Assembly (NCBI RefSeq): GCF_000787575.1
Contig: NW_012236528.1
Location: forward strand, 869,552 to 933,551
From: Acytostelium subglobosum LB1
Taxonomy: Eukaryota; Evosea; Eumycetozoa; Acytosteliales; Acytosteliaceae
Direction of reading: 5' to 3'
DNA length: 64,000 bases
The position numbers and the translations under genes are program-made. The notes under the pieces were generated by a model that was not told the DNA's origin, searched no databases, and was given only the letters and a program-made list of their open reading frames with translations. Of this stretch, positions 11,501 through 22,762 are shown piece by piece (the stretch's first letter is position 1; the number at the start of each line of letters is the position of its first letter).

Positions 11501-14500
11501 TCTTCTTCTTGTCCAGCGAGTCGCGGTGCTTCTTCTCCTCCTCGAGCTCGTTGCCAACGTTTTGCAACTGGCCCTCAAGTGCCTTCTTGGCCTTCTCAAG
11601 GCTGCTGCGTTGGGCGGACTCGTTGGCAAACTTGTCGTTGAGGTCGGCGTAGTCGGTGGACAATTTCTTGTTGGCGCCTTCTTGGGCGGCAAGGGCCGAG
11701 GCGGCCTGGGCGAGCTGCTGGGTCACGTTGGCCAACTCGTCCTCCAACTTCTTCTTCTGACGCAAGAGGTCGTCCTTGTCCTTGGACTCGGCGTCAAGAC
11801 GGGCTTGGAGCTCGTCGATCTGGCCTTGGAGACGGACGCGTGCCTTCTCCAGGGTACCCTTGTCCTTGGACTCGGACGAGAACTGGTCGGTGAGCTCGTC
11901 CACCTCTTGCTTGAGCTCGTTCTTGATCTTCTCGAGTCTGCCAATGGTGTCCTGGTGGCCCTCGTTCAGACGCTTCAACTCGTCGACCTCCTCCTCGTAC
12001 TTCTTCTTCAACTTCTCGAGTCCCTGGCGAAGCTTCTGCTCCTCGGCCAACTCGTCCTCGAGGTCGCGCACCTTGTCCTCAGCCATCTTCTTCTGGGCTT
12101 GCAGGGTGTCCACGGCAGCCTTCTGCTCATCAAGTGCCATCTCAAGGTCCTCGATGCTCGACTCCAACTTGCGACGCTCTTGCTCAATTCCATCCTTGCT
12201 GTCGTACAGGGCCTTGAGTGCCTCCTTCTCGCTCTTGAGCTGGCGCTGCAGGTCCTGGATGCTCGCCTCCGAGTCGCGCAAAGTCTTCTCGATGCGCTCC
12301 TTGGCGGATGAGGTGTCAGAGAGTGACGACTTGAGCTCGCCAATCTCCTTCTCCTTCTGCTTGATCTCGTTCTCAAAGTTCCTTCGCTTGAGCAATGGAC
12401 GTGCCTTGCTGAACAGCTTCCACCATGGCCAGTTCTTGAACTCGAGGAATGCGCGCAGGTTCTGCTGGATGATGCGGGCGCTGATTGAATGCTCGCGTGC
12501 CTGACGGTAGGCCTTGCGCGCAAGCCAGCCGCGTGCGGCAGCCTGGATCGACTTGATGATCTCAGAGATACGCTGCTCACGGGCCTCTTCAATGCGGGCG
12601 AGGACACCAGCGCGGAAGAAGATCTTGGTCAGACCGAAGCGGAACTGCTCCTCGTCGATCTTGAGGTGCTTGAGGATGGCGCCTGTGGCCTTGTGCGTGT
12701 CCTCGGCATCACGTGGCACGCTGGGCGCGAGGAGGTAGTAGCGGCGCACAAAGTCCGAGTAGATGATACGGTTGGGGAAACCCTTACGCGTGATACGGAT
12801 GCCCTCGAGCACACCGTTGCAGCGAAGTTGCTCCAACACCACCTGGTCCTCGAGCTTGGCGGGCAACTGCTTGTTATTGGGGATGATGCAACGAACAAAG
12901 TGAGGGTTGGTTGTCTCGAGCGTGGCCATCAACGAGGCCAACTGCTCCTTGTACTGCGCGGCCACAGTGATGAAGTTGGCGCCCTTCTTGGCGCGCGAGG
13001 CGATCGTGGGGTCGTTGAACAACTTGCCCACCAACGCGTCGCCGGCTTCGCGGAAGCACAGCTCGAGGTCCTGCTGCAATGGGTCCTTGTTCTTCTCGAG
13101 CCAGTCCTCCACCTCGTACATGACCTGGCCGGCGTAATGGGTCACGCCAAACTCGGTCTTGGAGAAACGGGGCTCCTCGTACTTGGGGTGTTTCTTGGAG
13201 AAGTGCGAGTGGAACTTGCTGATCATGGTGGCGTCGGTGGCGTTGGGGAACACCGACTGCTCGTCCAGCAGCGCCAAAATGCCGGGTGGCTGGCGGCCGT
13301 CGATCAGGTCGATCGTGGCCTGCGAGTCGAGACCAAAGTCGATGAAGGTCCAGTTGATCTTCTCGCGCATGTACTCCTCCTGCTCGAGCTTGAACATGTG
13401 GTGGTTGAAGAACTGCTGCAGCTTCTCGTTCGTGTAGTTGATGCACAGCTGCTCGAACGAGTTGACCTTGAAGATTTCAAAACCAGAGATATCGAGCACG
13501 CCGATGAAGTAGGCCTTGCGCTCCTGGCACAGCACCTGGTTGATCTTCTTCACGAGCCAGAGGAACAGACGGCCGTAAAGCGCCTTGACAAGGGCGTCAC
13601 GCGAGTTGCCGGCCTTCTCCGGGCTGAGATGCTGGGCGACCAGGTCGCGACCGGCAAGGATGCGCGGCTCGATCAGGGCCTTCTCGAGAGTGGCTGGGTT
13701 GACCTGTAGCAAGGTGCCGACGGCGTTGAGCTGGCTCTTGTCCTTGAGCAGCGCGCCCTCACCAGTGCCGCGCTCAAACTTCACGTTGCCCAGGTGCAAG
13801 ATGGCCGAGACCACCTTGAGGATGGACATCTGCTCCTCGCCCGTGAAACCCATGATGGACATGGCGCTACGGGTGGCCTTGTACTCCTCGACATCGCTTA
13901 CGCCCTTGATGTCGATGCAACCAGATTGGTTGACGTAGTGGTAAGTCTCGGGGCCGGTGAGGAACAGTTGCTTCTTCTCGTCGCTGCTGGCGCCAGCCAG
14001 TAACTGGTAGAAGATGTGGAAGTTGCGCTCGGCTTCCGACTGGAACACCACACGCGACTTCTCCAGCAGGTAGGACTGGATGGACGCGCCACAAATGAAG
14101 CCGCCCGTGTTGAACTGAATCTCGATGAACTTTCCAAAACGAGATGAGTTGTTGTTACGAGTTGTCTTTGCATTTCCAAACGCCTCCAAGATTGGATTGG
14201 CCTGGAGAATCTGTTGCTCCAACGTTCCACCAGCAGTACGTCCTGCAACTGCTGCTAAATACTGGATGACCTTCTTTGTGTTCTCAGTCTGTTTGAGGGA
14301 GTGTGTTAGATCAGATTGGAATGATTCCAGATTGTTTGATTGAGTGTGGTGGGCGGGGTGGATCACTAACCTTTCCAGCACCAGACTCTCCGGTGATGAG
14401 GAGTGATTGGTTCTGATGATTCTCCAACATGGCACGATAGGCACCATCAGATAGAGCGTAGATGTGAGGTGCAACCTCGTTTCTTCTACGTCCCTTGTAG

Positions 14501-15008
14501 AGGTCAACCATCTCAGAAGTGTAGATTGGTATCCTCTTGAATGGATTGACAACTACCAAGAACAGTCCAGAGTACGTCTAATATTATATGATTGATTGGT
14601 ATGTCAGTACACTCACACATACTTGTTTGATCAATCAATCAATCATTATATACATACGTAGATTAGGTCTTGATTGTATCTGACACGCATGTTGTGGAAT
14701 ACTGCTGGCTCGTTGAGGTAGGATAGCTCGGACATGTCCTCGACACCGTCGAATTTGACTGGATTACGTTGGTTGGCATCATCCTTCTTGACGGTACGCT
14801 CCTCGCCTGCGGTGGTCTTGAAGACGAAAGAGTCGGCAGTCTCACGGAGGATCTCGCCACACTCGTAGGAATCGCGCTCCTTTGGATCGGGGTTGTACCA
14901 GATGTACCTCTTATCTGATGCGACCACCTTGAACGAGTTCTCGCCCTCACCAGTGCGCAACTTCAAGTGTTTCCAATATTCCGACTTGCGATCGTTAATT
15001 GGATTCAT
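8502..15008 (-). CDS. mhcA: Conventional myosin II heavy chain
   Basis: Three exons, 15008-14658, 14577-14371 and 14288-8502, encode 2114 aa; I recall 2116 for D. discoideum. In order there is an SH3-like N-terminal domain, the motor head (P-loop GESGAGKT at 179-187, switch [10 protein letters not shown], switch [10 protein letters not shown], relay and converter), an IQ-like light-chain-binding neck ending near GWPWWKLF-type sequence ([15 protein letters not shown]), and about 1300 residues of unbroken heptad coiled coil. Three threonines correspond to the tail sites targeted by myosin heavy chain kinases in D. discoideum: DTKGK and AATKTQ ten residues apart (about 1821 and 1831) and EKTKSK (about 2027). 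Intron 2 falls between Lys and Thr of the P-loop. Codon use is strongly G/C-ending, as expected for an abundant protein. It drives cytokinesis and cortical contraction. Confidence 0.98.
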
Positions 15009-16259
15009 TATTATTGTTGTTGTTATTTAATTTAATATTATTATTTCTTATTTACAATATTTGATTGGAGTGATGGTTTGGGTGGTATGATTGGTTGACT
15101 ATTTCCTTGGATAATGTGTCTGATTGAGTTGATGGATGATGTATTTACAATGGATTATTGGTGGATGGATGTGATTGATCAAAGGAAATTGATTGCTTGG
15201 TTTGGTGATTGACTAAATGATTGGTTTGAATAAATAAATAATAAATTATAATGTTATAGGATCATAAACAATAATAAAGTATGAGTAGTAGGGAATGGAT
15301 TGGCGGGTCTTTAGTTTGAAAGGTTTGGAACAAGAGATCAACAATGGGAATGGGATGATTGATTGATTGAATGAGATTGAAGTGAAGTTGTTTTAAAAGA
15401 GAGTTGTGGAGGTCGGAGTTGAGTGAGGAGTGGACAGAGAGTATCTCCTCTGGTCTAGAATAGGTAGTTATGGTAAAGCTAAGGTTGGTTGGTTGTTGAG
15501 TGTGGTTGTTGTTGATAATTATAACATCCACCATCTTCATCATCACTATAATCCCAAGTGCCAAGTGGGTACAACATGGCAACTGGACCAAGCTGACCGT
15601 CGCTAGTCTGGACCAGTTGGTATGACCGAACAACACTTGAAAGAGAGATTTAGATGCTTTAAATTGATTGATCATTGAATGGATTGGGGCAATGGATATC
15701 CAATGCTGTGATGGTAGGGTTGGAGTGGAGTGTCCAATGCCCCCAACATCACGAATCACTAAGCCATTCATTATAACTATCCTACTACTATTACTACTAC
15801 TACTACTTTATAACATGCTAATGCTAAATATACCTGCTTGGTATGTGTGTGTGTGTAGGTAGAGGGTGTGATACTATTGGCATCATGTGCTCTGTCTATT
15901 GCCTACCTACACTATGATGATGACCATGGTCATGTGAAAGGACAGTGCTAGGGGTAGTGGTGATGATGGATGTACCACCAGATATATATTATAGATCACC
16001 TCCCTCAAACACACTCACGCACGACACCACATCACTAGTGATTGATTCATTACTTTAAAGTAATGATATAAATAAGATGTGTGATTGTGTTGTGTGTGTT
16101 GGATTATCTGTTTGATTGAGTGTGAGTTGAACTTGATCNAAAGTGAACAGCTGATCATCACACAATCCGATATTGACTATTTTTGAAACAAACAAATACA
16201 GATATTTAAGTGATGTCCATGAATGAATGAAAGATAATGATGATAATGTGAGGATGATG
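15009..16259. other. Long intergenic region, myosin promoter side
   Basis: A gap of 1251 bp upstream of the minus-strand myosin gene and downstream of the minus-strand NTPase gene. A/T-rich DNA with A/T runs lies just before the myosin start (15010-15060), consistent with a promoter. Other contents are TTGA repeats, a GT run near 15847, a perfect 20-bp palindrome at 16047-16066 and an unresolved N at 16139. A 169-codon minus-strand frame (15262-15771) is low-complexity and not supported as a gene. Confidence 0.6.
16047..16066. repeat. 20-bp perfect palindrome
   Basis: Half-site TCATTACTTT followed directly by its reverse complement. It lies in AT-rich DNA about 190 bp beyond the 3' end of the NTPase gene. 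It could be a dimeric factor site, a terminator hairpin or chance. Confidence 0.7.
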
Positions 16260-17549
16260 TTATTCGACTCCATGATCCTTCAGTTCATCAATCATGATGC
16301 CTGGAATGACAAGGACTACATCGCATGGGAATTTAGTCTGTTCTTTCTCTGCTCGTGCAGGTCGACAATGAATTCCATATAGTCTTACTATCTCTGCGTA
16401 CTCAAAGTTGACATCTGGTGTTGGTTTGGCTGTAAGATCAATGACTGTCCTTTCATTGGACAGTCGAATCAGTTTGTGATAGTTGGCCTTCATCTCATCC
16501 GACACCTCATTGCTATATCTTGAGAATGGGTTGAACAGATCCTCCAGGCCCAGCTGTATAAGGTACTCTCTGAATCGCTTGCTGTCCAGGTCAACGTCGC
16601 TGCTCGATGGTGATGATGCTGACTCTTGTAGTAGTCTGATATGTTTGATTGCCAAATCCACGAGCTTGGGGATGCCGCCAGTCAGTCTATGGAAGTGCTG
16701 CAAGACCTGCTCGCTAACAGTTAGTCCCGCCAGACGACATTGCTTGTCAATGTCATCGGTTGATTGATTGCTGACGATCAGCCACTTGACCACCGACTTG
16801 ATGCGCGATTGAAAGATATTGCGAACGAGCCTGCCCTGACTCATGGGATGCAGCATCCAGGCATGTGTGCCCGACACATAGACGGGGTTGCCATTCTTGA
16901 TCAGACTCTGAAAGACCTCGCGCCAAATGTGACTAATGCAATTGAATGTGCGCTCAGGATTGATGTTGAACTCGCTCGTGAACAGATACTCCAAGTTGTC
17001 AAAGTGATAGAAGTAGCGATGCAGCGTGGGCGTCTGACAGAACATGTCAAACATCTCGACGCGGTACAGATTGGCCGTGCCCATGATATGAGAGATTGAT
17101 ATGAGGAACTGCGCGATGGTCTCTTTGACCCATTGCTTGATATCCATTTGATCGCGTCGCTCCTTACTGATGTTTAGCGCGAACCAGCGGAAGTCAAAGT
17201 ACACGGGCTCCAACTCAAGCAGGTGATCGACGCAGTCGGCGGCGCTGTCGAGACAGTTGCGTCGCTTCCACTCGGGGTCCGCGGCGAGGTCGCGTGCAGC
17301 CGTCTGTGTGATATGCGGTCTCTTTCTTAGATTATGTATGAATGCCTGACCGAGTGCACTCGATCCACTGCCATATGTCTGTGAAGCCAATATCAAAGGA
17401 TGTTCCATATTATCAACATTTGAACTTTCCATTGATCTACATGATATTACTCTTGCACATAACTTTGTCATTGTCAACAACTCTGACTCTCTATTATACA
17501 ACTCAACCTCTGTTGCACTCTTATCTTGTATTCTTCCAAAGTACTCCAT
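16260..17549 (-). CDS. Degenerate P-loop NTPase-like protein
   Basis: Single exon of 429 aa starting at the ATG at 17549 (the codon before it is GTG). The layout resembles STAND/AAA-like ATPases including those fused to crinkler-type proteins: a Walker-A-like loop YGSGSSALGQAF (about residues 59-70), a Walker-B-like HFDNLEYLF, a sensor-like VYVSGTHAWML, and a late GGIPKLVDLAIKH segment typical of the lid region. The Walker A lysine is replaced by Ser and the Walker B acid pair is altered, so ATP hydrolysis is doubtful. I do not recognise the family with certainty. No signal peptide or membrane helix is visible. Confidence 0.6.
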   Translation of the reverse strand: MEYFGRIQDKSATEVELYNRESELLTMTKLCARVISCRSMESSNVDNMEHPLILASQTYGSGSSALGQAFIHNLRKRPHITQTAARDLAADPEWKRRNCLDSAADCVDHLLELEPVYFDFRWFALNISKERRDQMDIKQWVKETIAQFLISISHIMGTANLYRVEMFDMFCQTPTLHRYFYHFDNLEYLFTSEFNINPERTFNCISHIWREVFQSLIKNGNPVYVSGTHAWMLHPMSQGRLVRNIFQSRIKSVVKWLIVSNQSTDDIDKQCRLAGLTVSEQVLQHFHRLTGGIPKLVDLAIKHIRLLQESASSPSSSDVDLDSKRFREYLIQLGLEDLFNPFSRYSNEVSDEMKANYHKLIRLSNERTVIDLTAKPTPDVNFEYAEIVRLYGIHCRPARAEKEQTKFPCDVVLVIPGIMIDELKDHGVE

Positions 17550-18087
17550 CACTTCTCACTCTCTTTCTCTAAAGTATTATTACAAGTAAATATACTACAA
17601 CTACTACTACTAATTATTAGTTGTAGAAAACTAGATTGAATGAATGTTGTTGACTTTATATCACATGAATGATCGCAACGCTGACGATTGGCTCAACTAC
17701 CACACCAACTTCGGCGACATTACCCAGGTCAATTTCAGTTTTGGACTCGTCACTACGATCTTATTCTATTCGATGTCACACGACACGATAGGTTACATCA
17801 TCATGGTGTTGTTTTCACTCGATTGATCGAATGGTTGAACCAGGCCAATACCCATTTAGGACACCAATTGATTAGATGGCATTTCATCTTAATTCATTCA
17901 TTCATTAATTCAATCAATCATTTGATGAATATTCAAGGATATTGGATGCCGAAATGACGTTCAACTAATCCATCAATCATTGGTCATTCATGATGTTAAT
18001 TAAGTTGGACTCACCTTGTCATGTCATCAACTATGTCAATCAATCAATCAAACTTATTGATGATATGACAACGAATAGATAGATAGT
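17550..18087. other. Divergent promoter region with possible coding relic
   Basis: A gap of 538 bp between a minus-strand and a plus-strand gene. Positions 17688-17900 in one plus frame read like protein (FDVTRHDR, then GVVFTRLIEWLNQ) but have no start codon and end in TCATTCATTAATTCAATCAATC repeats. This may be a decayed exon. The remainder is AT-rich with TCAA repeats. Confidence 0.4.
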
Positions 18088-19977
18088 ATGGCGAGCAATT
18101 ATGATCAACAAGTGATTAAGAGTGTATTCAAAGATAGATGGTTACTTAGATCTATATTGTCCAATGTTAGCATTATCAATCATAATAGATTAGTGAATAG
18201 ATTGATAAAGAGAGTATCAAAGGATTGTAATTATTTGTTAAATATGGTTGACAAGTTTATGATGAAGACTACTCCATCATCATCATCATTATCATCAACA
18301 ACAAGCTCATTATATAAATCCAAGTATAACGATTGGATTGGCAAAGGAAGAGAGATGCTCATACATGGTCATTATGGTCTACTTCTCGATCATGTCAAAT
18401 GTGGACACAATATTGGTGTCGATGGGAGCGGAGGAATAGAAGGATTCTTTATTGAAATGCTGTGCAAGAGCAATAAGGTCAACAAGGTGACATTTGATGC
18501 AGTCTATCAATCATATACAAATTGGTTCTTTACATCTAATCTACTAAATTTAGCAGTAGATGGCAATAATCAACATGCAATCAGTACTTTACTCCGATTT
18601 GGAAGTAGATACTGTAGTCTAGAGATACCAAGAGTCCTTGAAGCCATCACAAGGAAGAAGTTTGCTGTATTTCATTGCTGGGATGACCTGAACAGCCATC
18701 AACAAAGTAAACTGATGAAGAAGTTAGGCCTTATCGCACGATCAATCTACACATCAAGGCCATCATGCATCAGAAGTCTGCTATTCACACATGATCATGG
18801 TATTCCCACGAAGATCACTCAACCAATCCAAGGAATGGCACACAAGTTCAAGTTGGACATCATCATATCTGGAGACTGTCAACTGATCTATGACCTACTC
18901 TCACTTGGATCAAGTCAAGGACAGAACGACACTGCTGACCTACTCACACTCAATCTCCAACATATTGATCGATTGATTGAGTACAAGATCATTCAAGATG
19001 ATCACTCAAAGATTGACACACATGCACGGGGATCACTGGATAAATCAAGGAATGATTTCAAGATGTTGGACTTGGAGGTGGTGGATGTGGATCCTTTGAT
19101 AATGGATGATGAGTCAAGATTGAGATATATAAAGGTGTTCGAGCATAAAGGACCAAGAATGAGATTTAGCAAGTTGAAGACAATCATTAGGATGTACATT
19201 GATACTGGAGACTATATGATCATTCCATTCATTATTGATCGATCATTGAAGGATAGGGCCATTGCAAACAACTTATTTGGCATCATAATACTTCATGGAA
19301 CTTTATCACAACTCAATATTGCATTTGGATATTTATGTAGATTGATCAAAGATGATGTTGAAAATGATTCATTAAGTTTGACTTATCACAGCATTGATAT
19401 TAATTCATCTCTAAAGAGATGTATATTCCAATCAAACTCCAACAACTACAACAATCCACAAAGACAAATTGATGTTATAAAGTGTATCAACAATCATTTA
19501 AATAGCACTGACAATCATTACATATATAATACTGATAGAAATTATACAATATTATACACTGGATCATATAAATTATTGGATTTCATTCTATCACTTCCTA
19601 ACAAATATGACAACGATTGCCATTCTGGAACAATTTCATTAGAGAAGTATACACAATTTGTAGTACTCAACATTGACAACCTATCATTATTATTGTCGGC
19701 TGATCAAGTTGCTCCTGGAAATGGAAGGATGAGGAGGCAGCTAACATTATATAATACATATATATCAATGTGTTATATGGCAATCAGATGTGGAAATGAA
19801 CAACTACTTGATCAACTACTCAAAATCAATTATCCCTCTGATCCAGACACCATCAACTTATTTCGATTTGGTTCTCGATGTCCATTTAATCAAACAATCA
19901 TGTTGAGACTCAGACAACTGGTATTGGGTATCAAAAATATTGAACAAGTTCGTCGTCACAGTAAATGGTGGATATGA
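18088..19977 (+). CDS. Dictyostelid ankyrin-like family protein (copy 1)
   Basis: Single exon, 629 aa, no signal peptide or membrane segment. The N terminus (VFKDRWLLRSILSNVSIINHNRLVNR) matches the start of the genes at 20130 and 57102. It is followed by a conserved KYNDWIGKGREMLIHGHYGLL block and helical repeats of the ankyrin-like type (for example LNLAVDGNNQHAISTLLRFGS). These belong to a large lineage-specific family of helical-repeat proteins in dictyostelids whose role is unknown to me. Tandem with the next gene (152 bp gap), so the two probably arose by local duplication. Composition is more AT-rich than its neighbour. Confidence 0.75.
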   Translation: MASNYDQQVIKSVFKDRWLLRSILSNVSIINHNRLVNRLIKRVSKDCNYLLNMVDKFMMKTTPSSSSLSSTTSSLYKSKYNDWIGKGREMLIHGHYGLLLDHVKCGHNIGVDGSGGIEGFFIEMLCKSNKVNKVTFDAVYQSYTNWFFTSNLLNLAVDGNNQHAISTLLRFGSRYCSLEIPRVLEAITRKKFAVFHCWDDLNSHQQSKLMKKLGLIARSIYTSRPSCIRSLLFTHDHGIPTKITQPIQGMAHKFKLDIIISGDCQLIYDLLSLGSSQGQNDTADLLTLNLQHIDRLIEYKIIQDDHSKIDTHARGSLDKSRNDFKMLDLEVVDVDPLIMDDESRLRYIKVFEHKGPRMRFSKLKTIIRMYIDTGDYMIIPFIIDRSLKDRAIANNLFGIIILHGTLSQLNIAFGYLCRLIKDDVENDSLSLTYHSIDINSSLKRCIFQSNSNNYNNPQRQIDVIKCINNHLNSTDNHYIYNTDRNYTILYTGSYKLLDFILSLPNKYDNDCHSGTISLEKYTQFVVLNIDNLSLLLSADQVAPGNGRMRRQLTLYNTYISMCYMAIRCGNEQLLDQLLKINYPSDPDTINLFRFGSRCPFNQTIMLRLRQLVLGIKNIEQVRRHSKWWI

Positions 19978-20129
19978 TTGGTTTCATGGACACCCATTCG
20001 TTAACGATTCTTTCCTTTTTTGGAAGTCAATCTAAAACACACACACAAATAAACGACCTATCGGTTTCAAAATATTCCTCACCATTCACTTATAAAGAGA
20101 GATAGAGATAGAGATAGAGATAATATATT

Positions 20130-22661
20130 ATGTCAAGTAATGAGGATGAAGGAGGACAGGTCATATTATGGCCAAGAATCAAACATCTTCAGCCAATGAC
20201 TCAACAACAACAACAGACAATATTGAATGTATTTCATAATGTTGTATTGTTGAGATCAATAATGTCAATGATCAGTGATATCAATCATAAAGAGTTTGTC
20301 AATAGATTTATGAAGGCACATCTCGCCAAGCCAAAGTATACACAGCTCAAAGTTGGTGGCAGCTCCATTGTCAAAACCTCGCCATATATCTATCGACACA
20401 AGTATCGACATTGGATTGATGGCGAGTCCATCATCAACAGTCGACACTTTGGACTGCTACGCGATCGTCTTCGCCGTGGACTTCACATTGTTCAAGATGA
20501 CGGCAGCGAATCCAAGAAGGGGGCCGAGACCGAGGTCGAGGACTTGATCAAGCTGGCATGCCGAACACATATGAGCAACAATGAAGAGACGTTCGATTTG
20601 TTATATCAACGCTACTCTTCAAAGTTTGTTGACCCAACTCTGCTCGATGAAGCTGTGATGTCAGACTCATTGCACAATATTAGGACACTCCTGCGACACA
20701 ACTCCAGCAAGTACAACATCAATATGAACATGATACTGCAAGCCATCAAGCAAAAGAGGTTCGCACTGCTTCAGTGCTGGGCAGAGTTTGTCAACACACC
20801 AGCAAACGAGGTCACGCTGAGAGATCTTATGAAGGAGAGTCGCGAGATTGCCAAGTATCTGTTCGCGGGGAGACCTTTCCACGTGCGCAATGTGCTCGCC
20901 GCACTCCCCACTGAGTTGGCCTGCGCAATCAAGTCCCATGCACGTTACTCATCGTTGGACATTGTGATGACTGGCGATGTGCAGTACATTGAACAACTGT
21001 TGGTGGACGATCTGATACCAGCTTACGAACCTAAAGAGGGAGTCAAGCACATTCCCATCCCATACACGATCAGAGTGGACCCAGCACAACAACTCGAACA
21101 CATACAACGTTTGGTCGACTACCTGGTCATCAAGCCCAATGACAAGATTGCGATGCAAGCACCAGACGATCTCATCCTATCATGCAAACTACTTAAAGAT
21201 CTACTCGGCGACAAGGACTATGAGTCGATGCTTCCATGGCCTTTGAGTGACGAGGACAAGATAATGTACATCAAGATCATCTTAAAACCTGGAATTGGCA
21301 TTCGCGAGAGCACATTCAATGACATGTTCAAGAGATATGTGTCGACAGGTGACTGTTCACTCCTGCCCCTGCTCATTCGGGTTGCACCATATAGTCTGGA
21401 ATTGGCGCCATCACTATTCAATGCAATCTTACATTATGGAACAACGACACAGTATAAGATCGCCGATCGATTGATACACAGTGTGCCCGTACACTCTGAT
21501 ACATATGCCAACACTCGGTCGATCATTCAAAGGATTGATCGACTTATCCATCGCTTCATTGTTGAAGACAACAGCGATGTTGACAGGCAACTCCAGATGA
21601 TCAAGTGCATCAATGATCAAGTGGAAAGCAAGGTTGTGAAACCATGGCAAGGTGTCTTGGTGTTTGATGGCGCACCCGCCATCCTCGAGTTCCTCCTGTC
21701 CACAAACAATCGAGTATTGCCAATGGATCCTGGAAAGACCAATCTGGTCGTCCACAATCATACCAACTTGCAGATGGTGCTCAGTAGCGTGATGCGCCCC
21801 AGAATGCATACGCTCTCCATGGCATACCTGGCGATCATGTTGAGCAAACCAGACATGTTGGAGCTACTGCTGCTAGAGCTCAAAGACAAATACTACATCG
21901 AATTGCTACTGTTTGCCCTCAAGCTGAGACCAAACTATGCCATCATCGACATGCTACTCAACAAGCCAATGAAGATGTCCAACTCACTATGGTATGCGAT
22001 GGGTTCGAATGGCAATGTTGACACCCTGGCAATGATCGTCAAACGATCGTCCTCAAAGGTAAATCTACCAGAGATCAACAGCTTGATGATAGGTGCAATA
22101 ACCATGCACCAGTACACTCTGCTCAAGTATATGTGCTCGACGCCAGAGCTCTGCCCTCCCCTTCGAAACTATGATGTTCACAAGTTTGCCATCAAACACT
22201 CGCTCGAGTTACTGCAATGCATATGCGCAATCAAGCCACCATTACAAGACTGGACCATGGTCGAAGCTGTACTCAACGACAATGACACAAAGTTAGTGCT
22301 CTCGTCTGACAAGCTGTTGCTTGACAGTCCAATACTGTCACTGATCGCCTTTGCTGTGGAGAGAGGAAAGACAAGGGCATTGGATTACCTAATGGACAAG
22401 GAGGTAGGAGAGACAGAGAATCGTGACCGAGTCAAGTCCATCTTGTTGCCGCGACTAATCAATGGAGTTGTCAAACGCGGTGACACTACAATGCTCAATC
22501 ATCTCGTTAAGAACATTGGTGTACAACAGTCTGTGGAGGACTCCTCCTCCTCCAACAACAACAACAACAGCAGTTTGAAGCGAAGTCGATCAACTGGCGA
22601 TGATGGCGATGATGGCGCCATCGATGGCAATGATAACAAGATGGCAAGAACACATAAATGA
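20130..22661 (+). CDS. Dictyostelid ankyrin-like family protein (copy 2)
   Basis: Single exon, 843 aa. It shares with the preceding gene the VFHNVVLLRSIMS N-terminal block, the YRHWIDGESIINSRHFGLL block, and a series of degenerate ankyrin-like helical pairs up to about residue 790. It ends in a Ser/Asn/Asp-rich tail with an NNNNNSS run and a basic KRSRS patch that could be a nuclear signal. A GATAGA run precedes the start (20101-20121). Function unknown; protein-protein interaction is inferred from the repeat type. Confidence 0.75.
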   Translation: MSSNEDEGGQVILWPRIKHLQPMTQQQQQTILNVFHNVVLLRSIMSMISDINHKEFVNRFMKAHLAKPKYTQLKVGGSSIVKTSPYIYRHKYRHWIDGESIINSRHFGLLRDRLRRGLHIVQDDGSESKKGAETEVEDLIKLACRTHMSNNEETFDLLYQRYSSKFVDPTLLDEAVMSDSLHNIRTLLRHNSSKYNINMNMILQAIKQKRFALLQCWAEFVNTPANEVTLRDLMKESREIAKYLFAGRPFHVRNVLAALPTELACAIKSHARYSSLDIVMTGDVQYIEQLLVDDLIPAYEPKEGVKHIPIPYTIRVDPAQQLEHIQRLVDYLVIKPNDKIAMQAPDDLILSCKLLKDLLGDKDYESMLPWPLSDEDKIMYIKIILKPGIGIRESTFNDMFKRYVSTGDCSLLPLLIRVAPYSLELAPSLFNAILHYGTTTQYKIADRLIHSVPVHSDTYANTRSIIQRIDRLIHRFIVEDNSDVDRQLQMIKCINDQVESKVVKPWQGVLVFDGAPAILEFLLSTNNRVLPMDPGKTNLVVHNHTNLQMVLSSVMRPRMHTLSMAYLAIMLSKPDMLELLLLELKDKYYIELLLFALKLRPNYAIIDMLLNKPMKMSNSLWYAMGSNGNVDTLAMIVKRSSSKVNLPEINSLMIGAITMHQYTLLKYMCSTPELCPPLRNYDVHKFAIKHSLELLQCICAIKPPLQDWTMVEAVLNDNDTKLVLSSDKLLLDSPILSLIAFAVERGKTRALDYLMDKEVGETENRDRVKSILLPRLINGVVKRGDTTMLNHLVKNIGVQQSVEDSSSSNNNNNSSLKRSRSTGDDGDDGAIDGNDNKMARTHK

Positions 22662-22762
22662 CTTGATATGATGTGACATGTTTCATTAACATCTGTTGCC
22701 TCACCGTCTTTGGGTGGTACTACTATACAGGGCTTGCCTACTGACTATTGAGATGTTGAACT

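Noticed and set aside
8626-13938. Many long antisense open frames across the myosin gene (up to about 400 codons)
   Set aside because: They are shadows caused by the GC-biased codons of the coiled-coil gene; composition is leucine-, serine- or arginine-skewed with no domain.
15262-15771. 169-codon minus-strand frame upstream of the myosin gene
   Set aside because: Built largely from TCAA-type repeats and irregular composition; no family resemblance.
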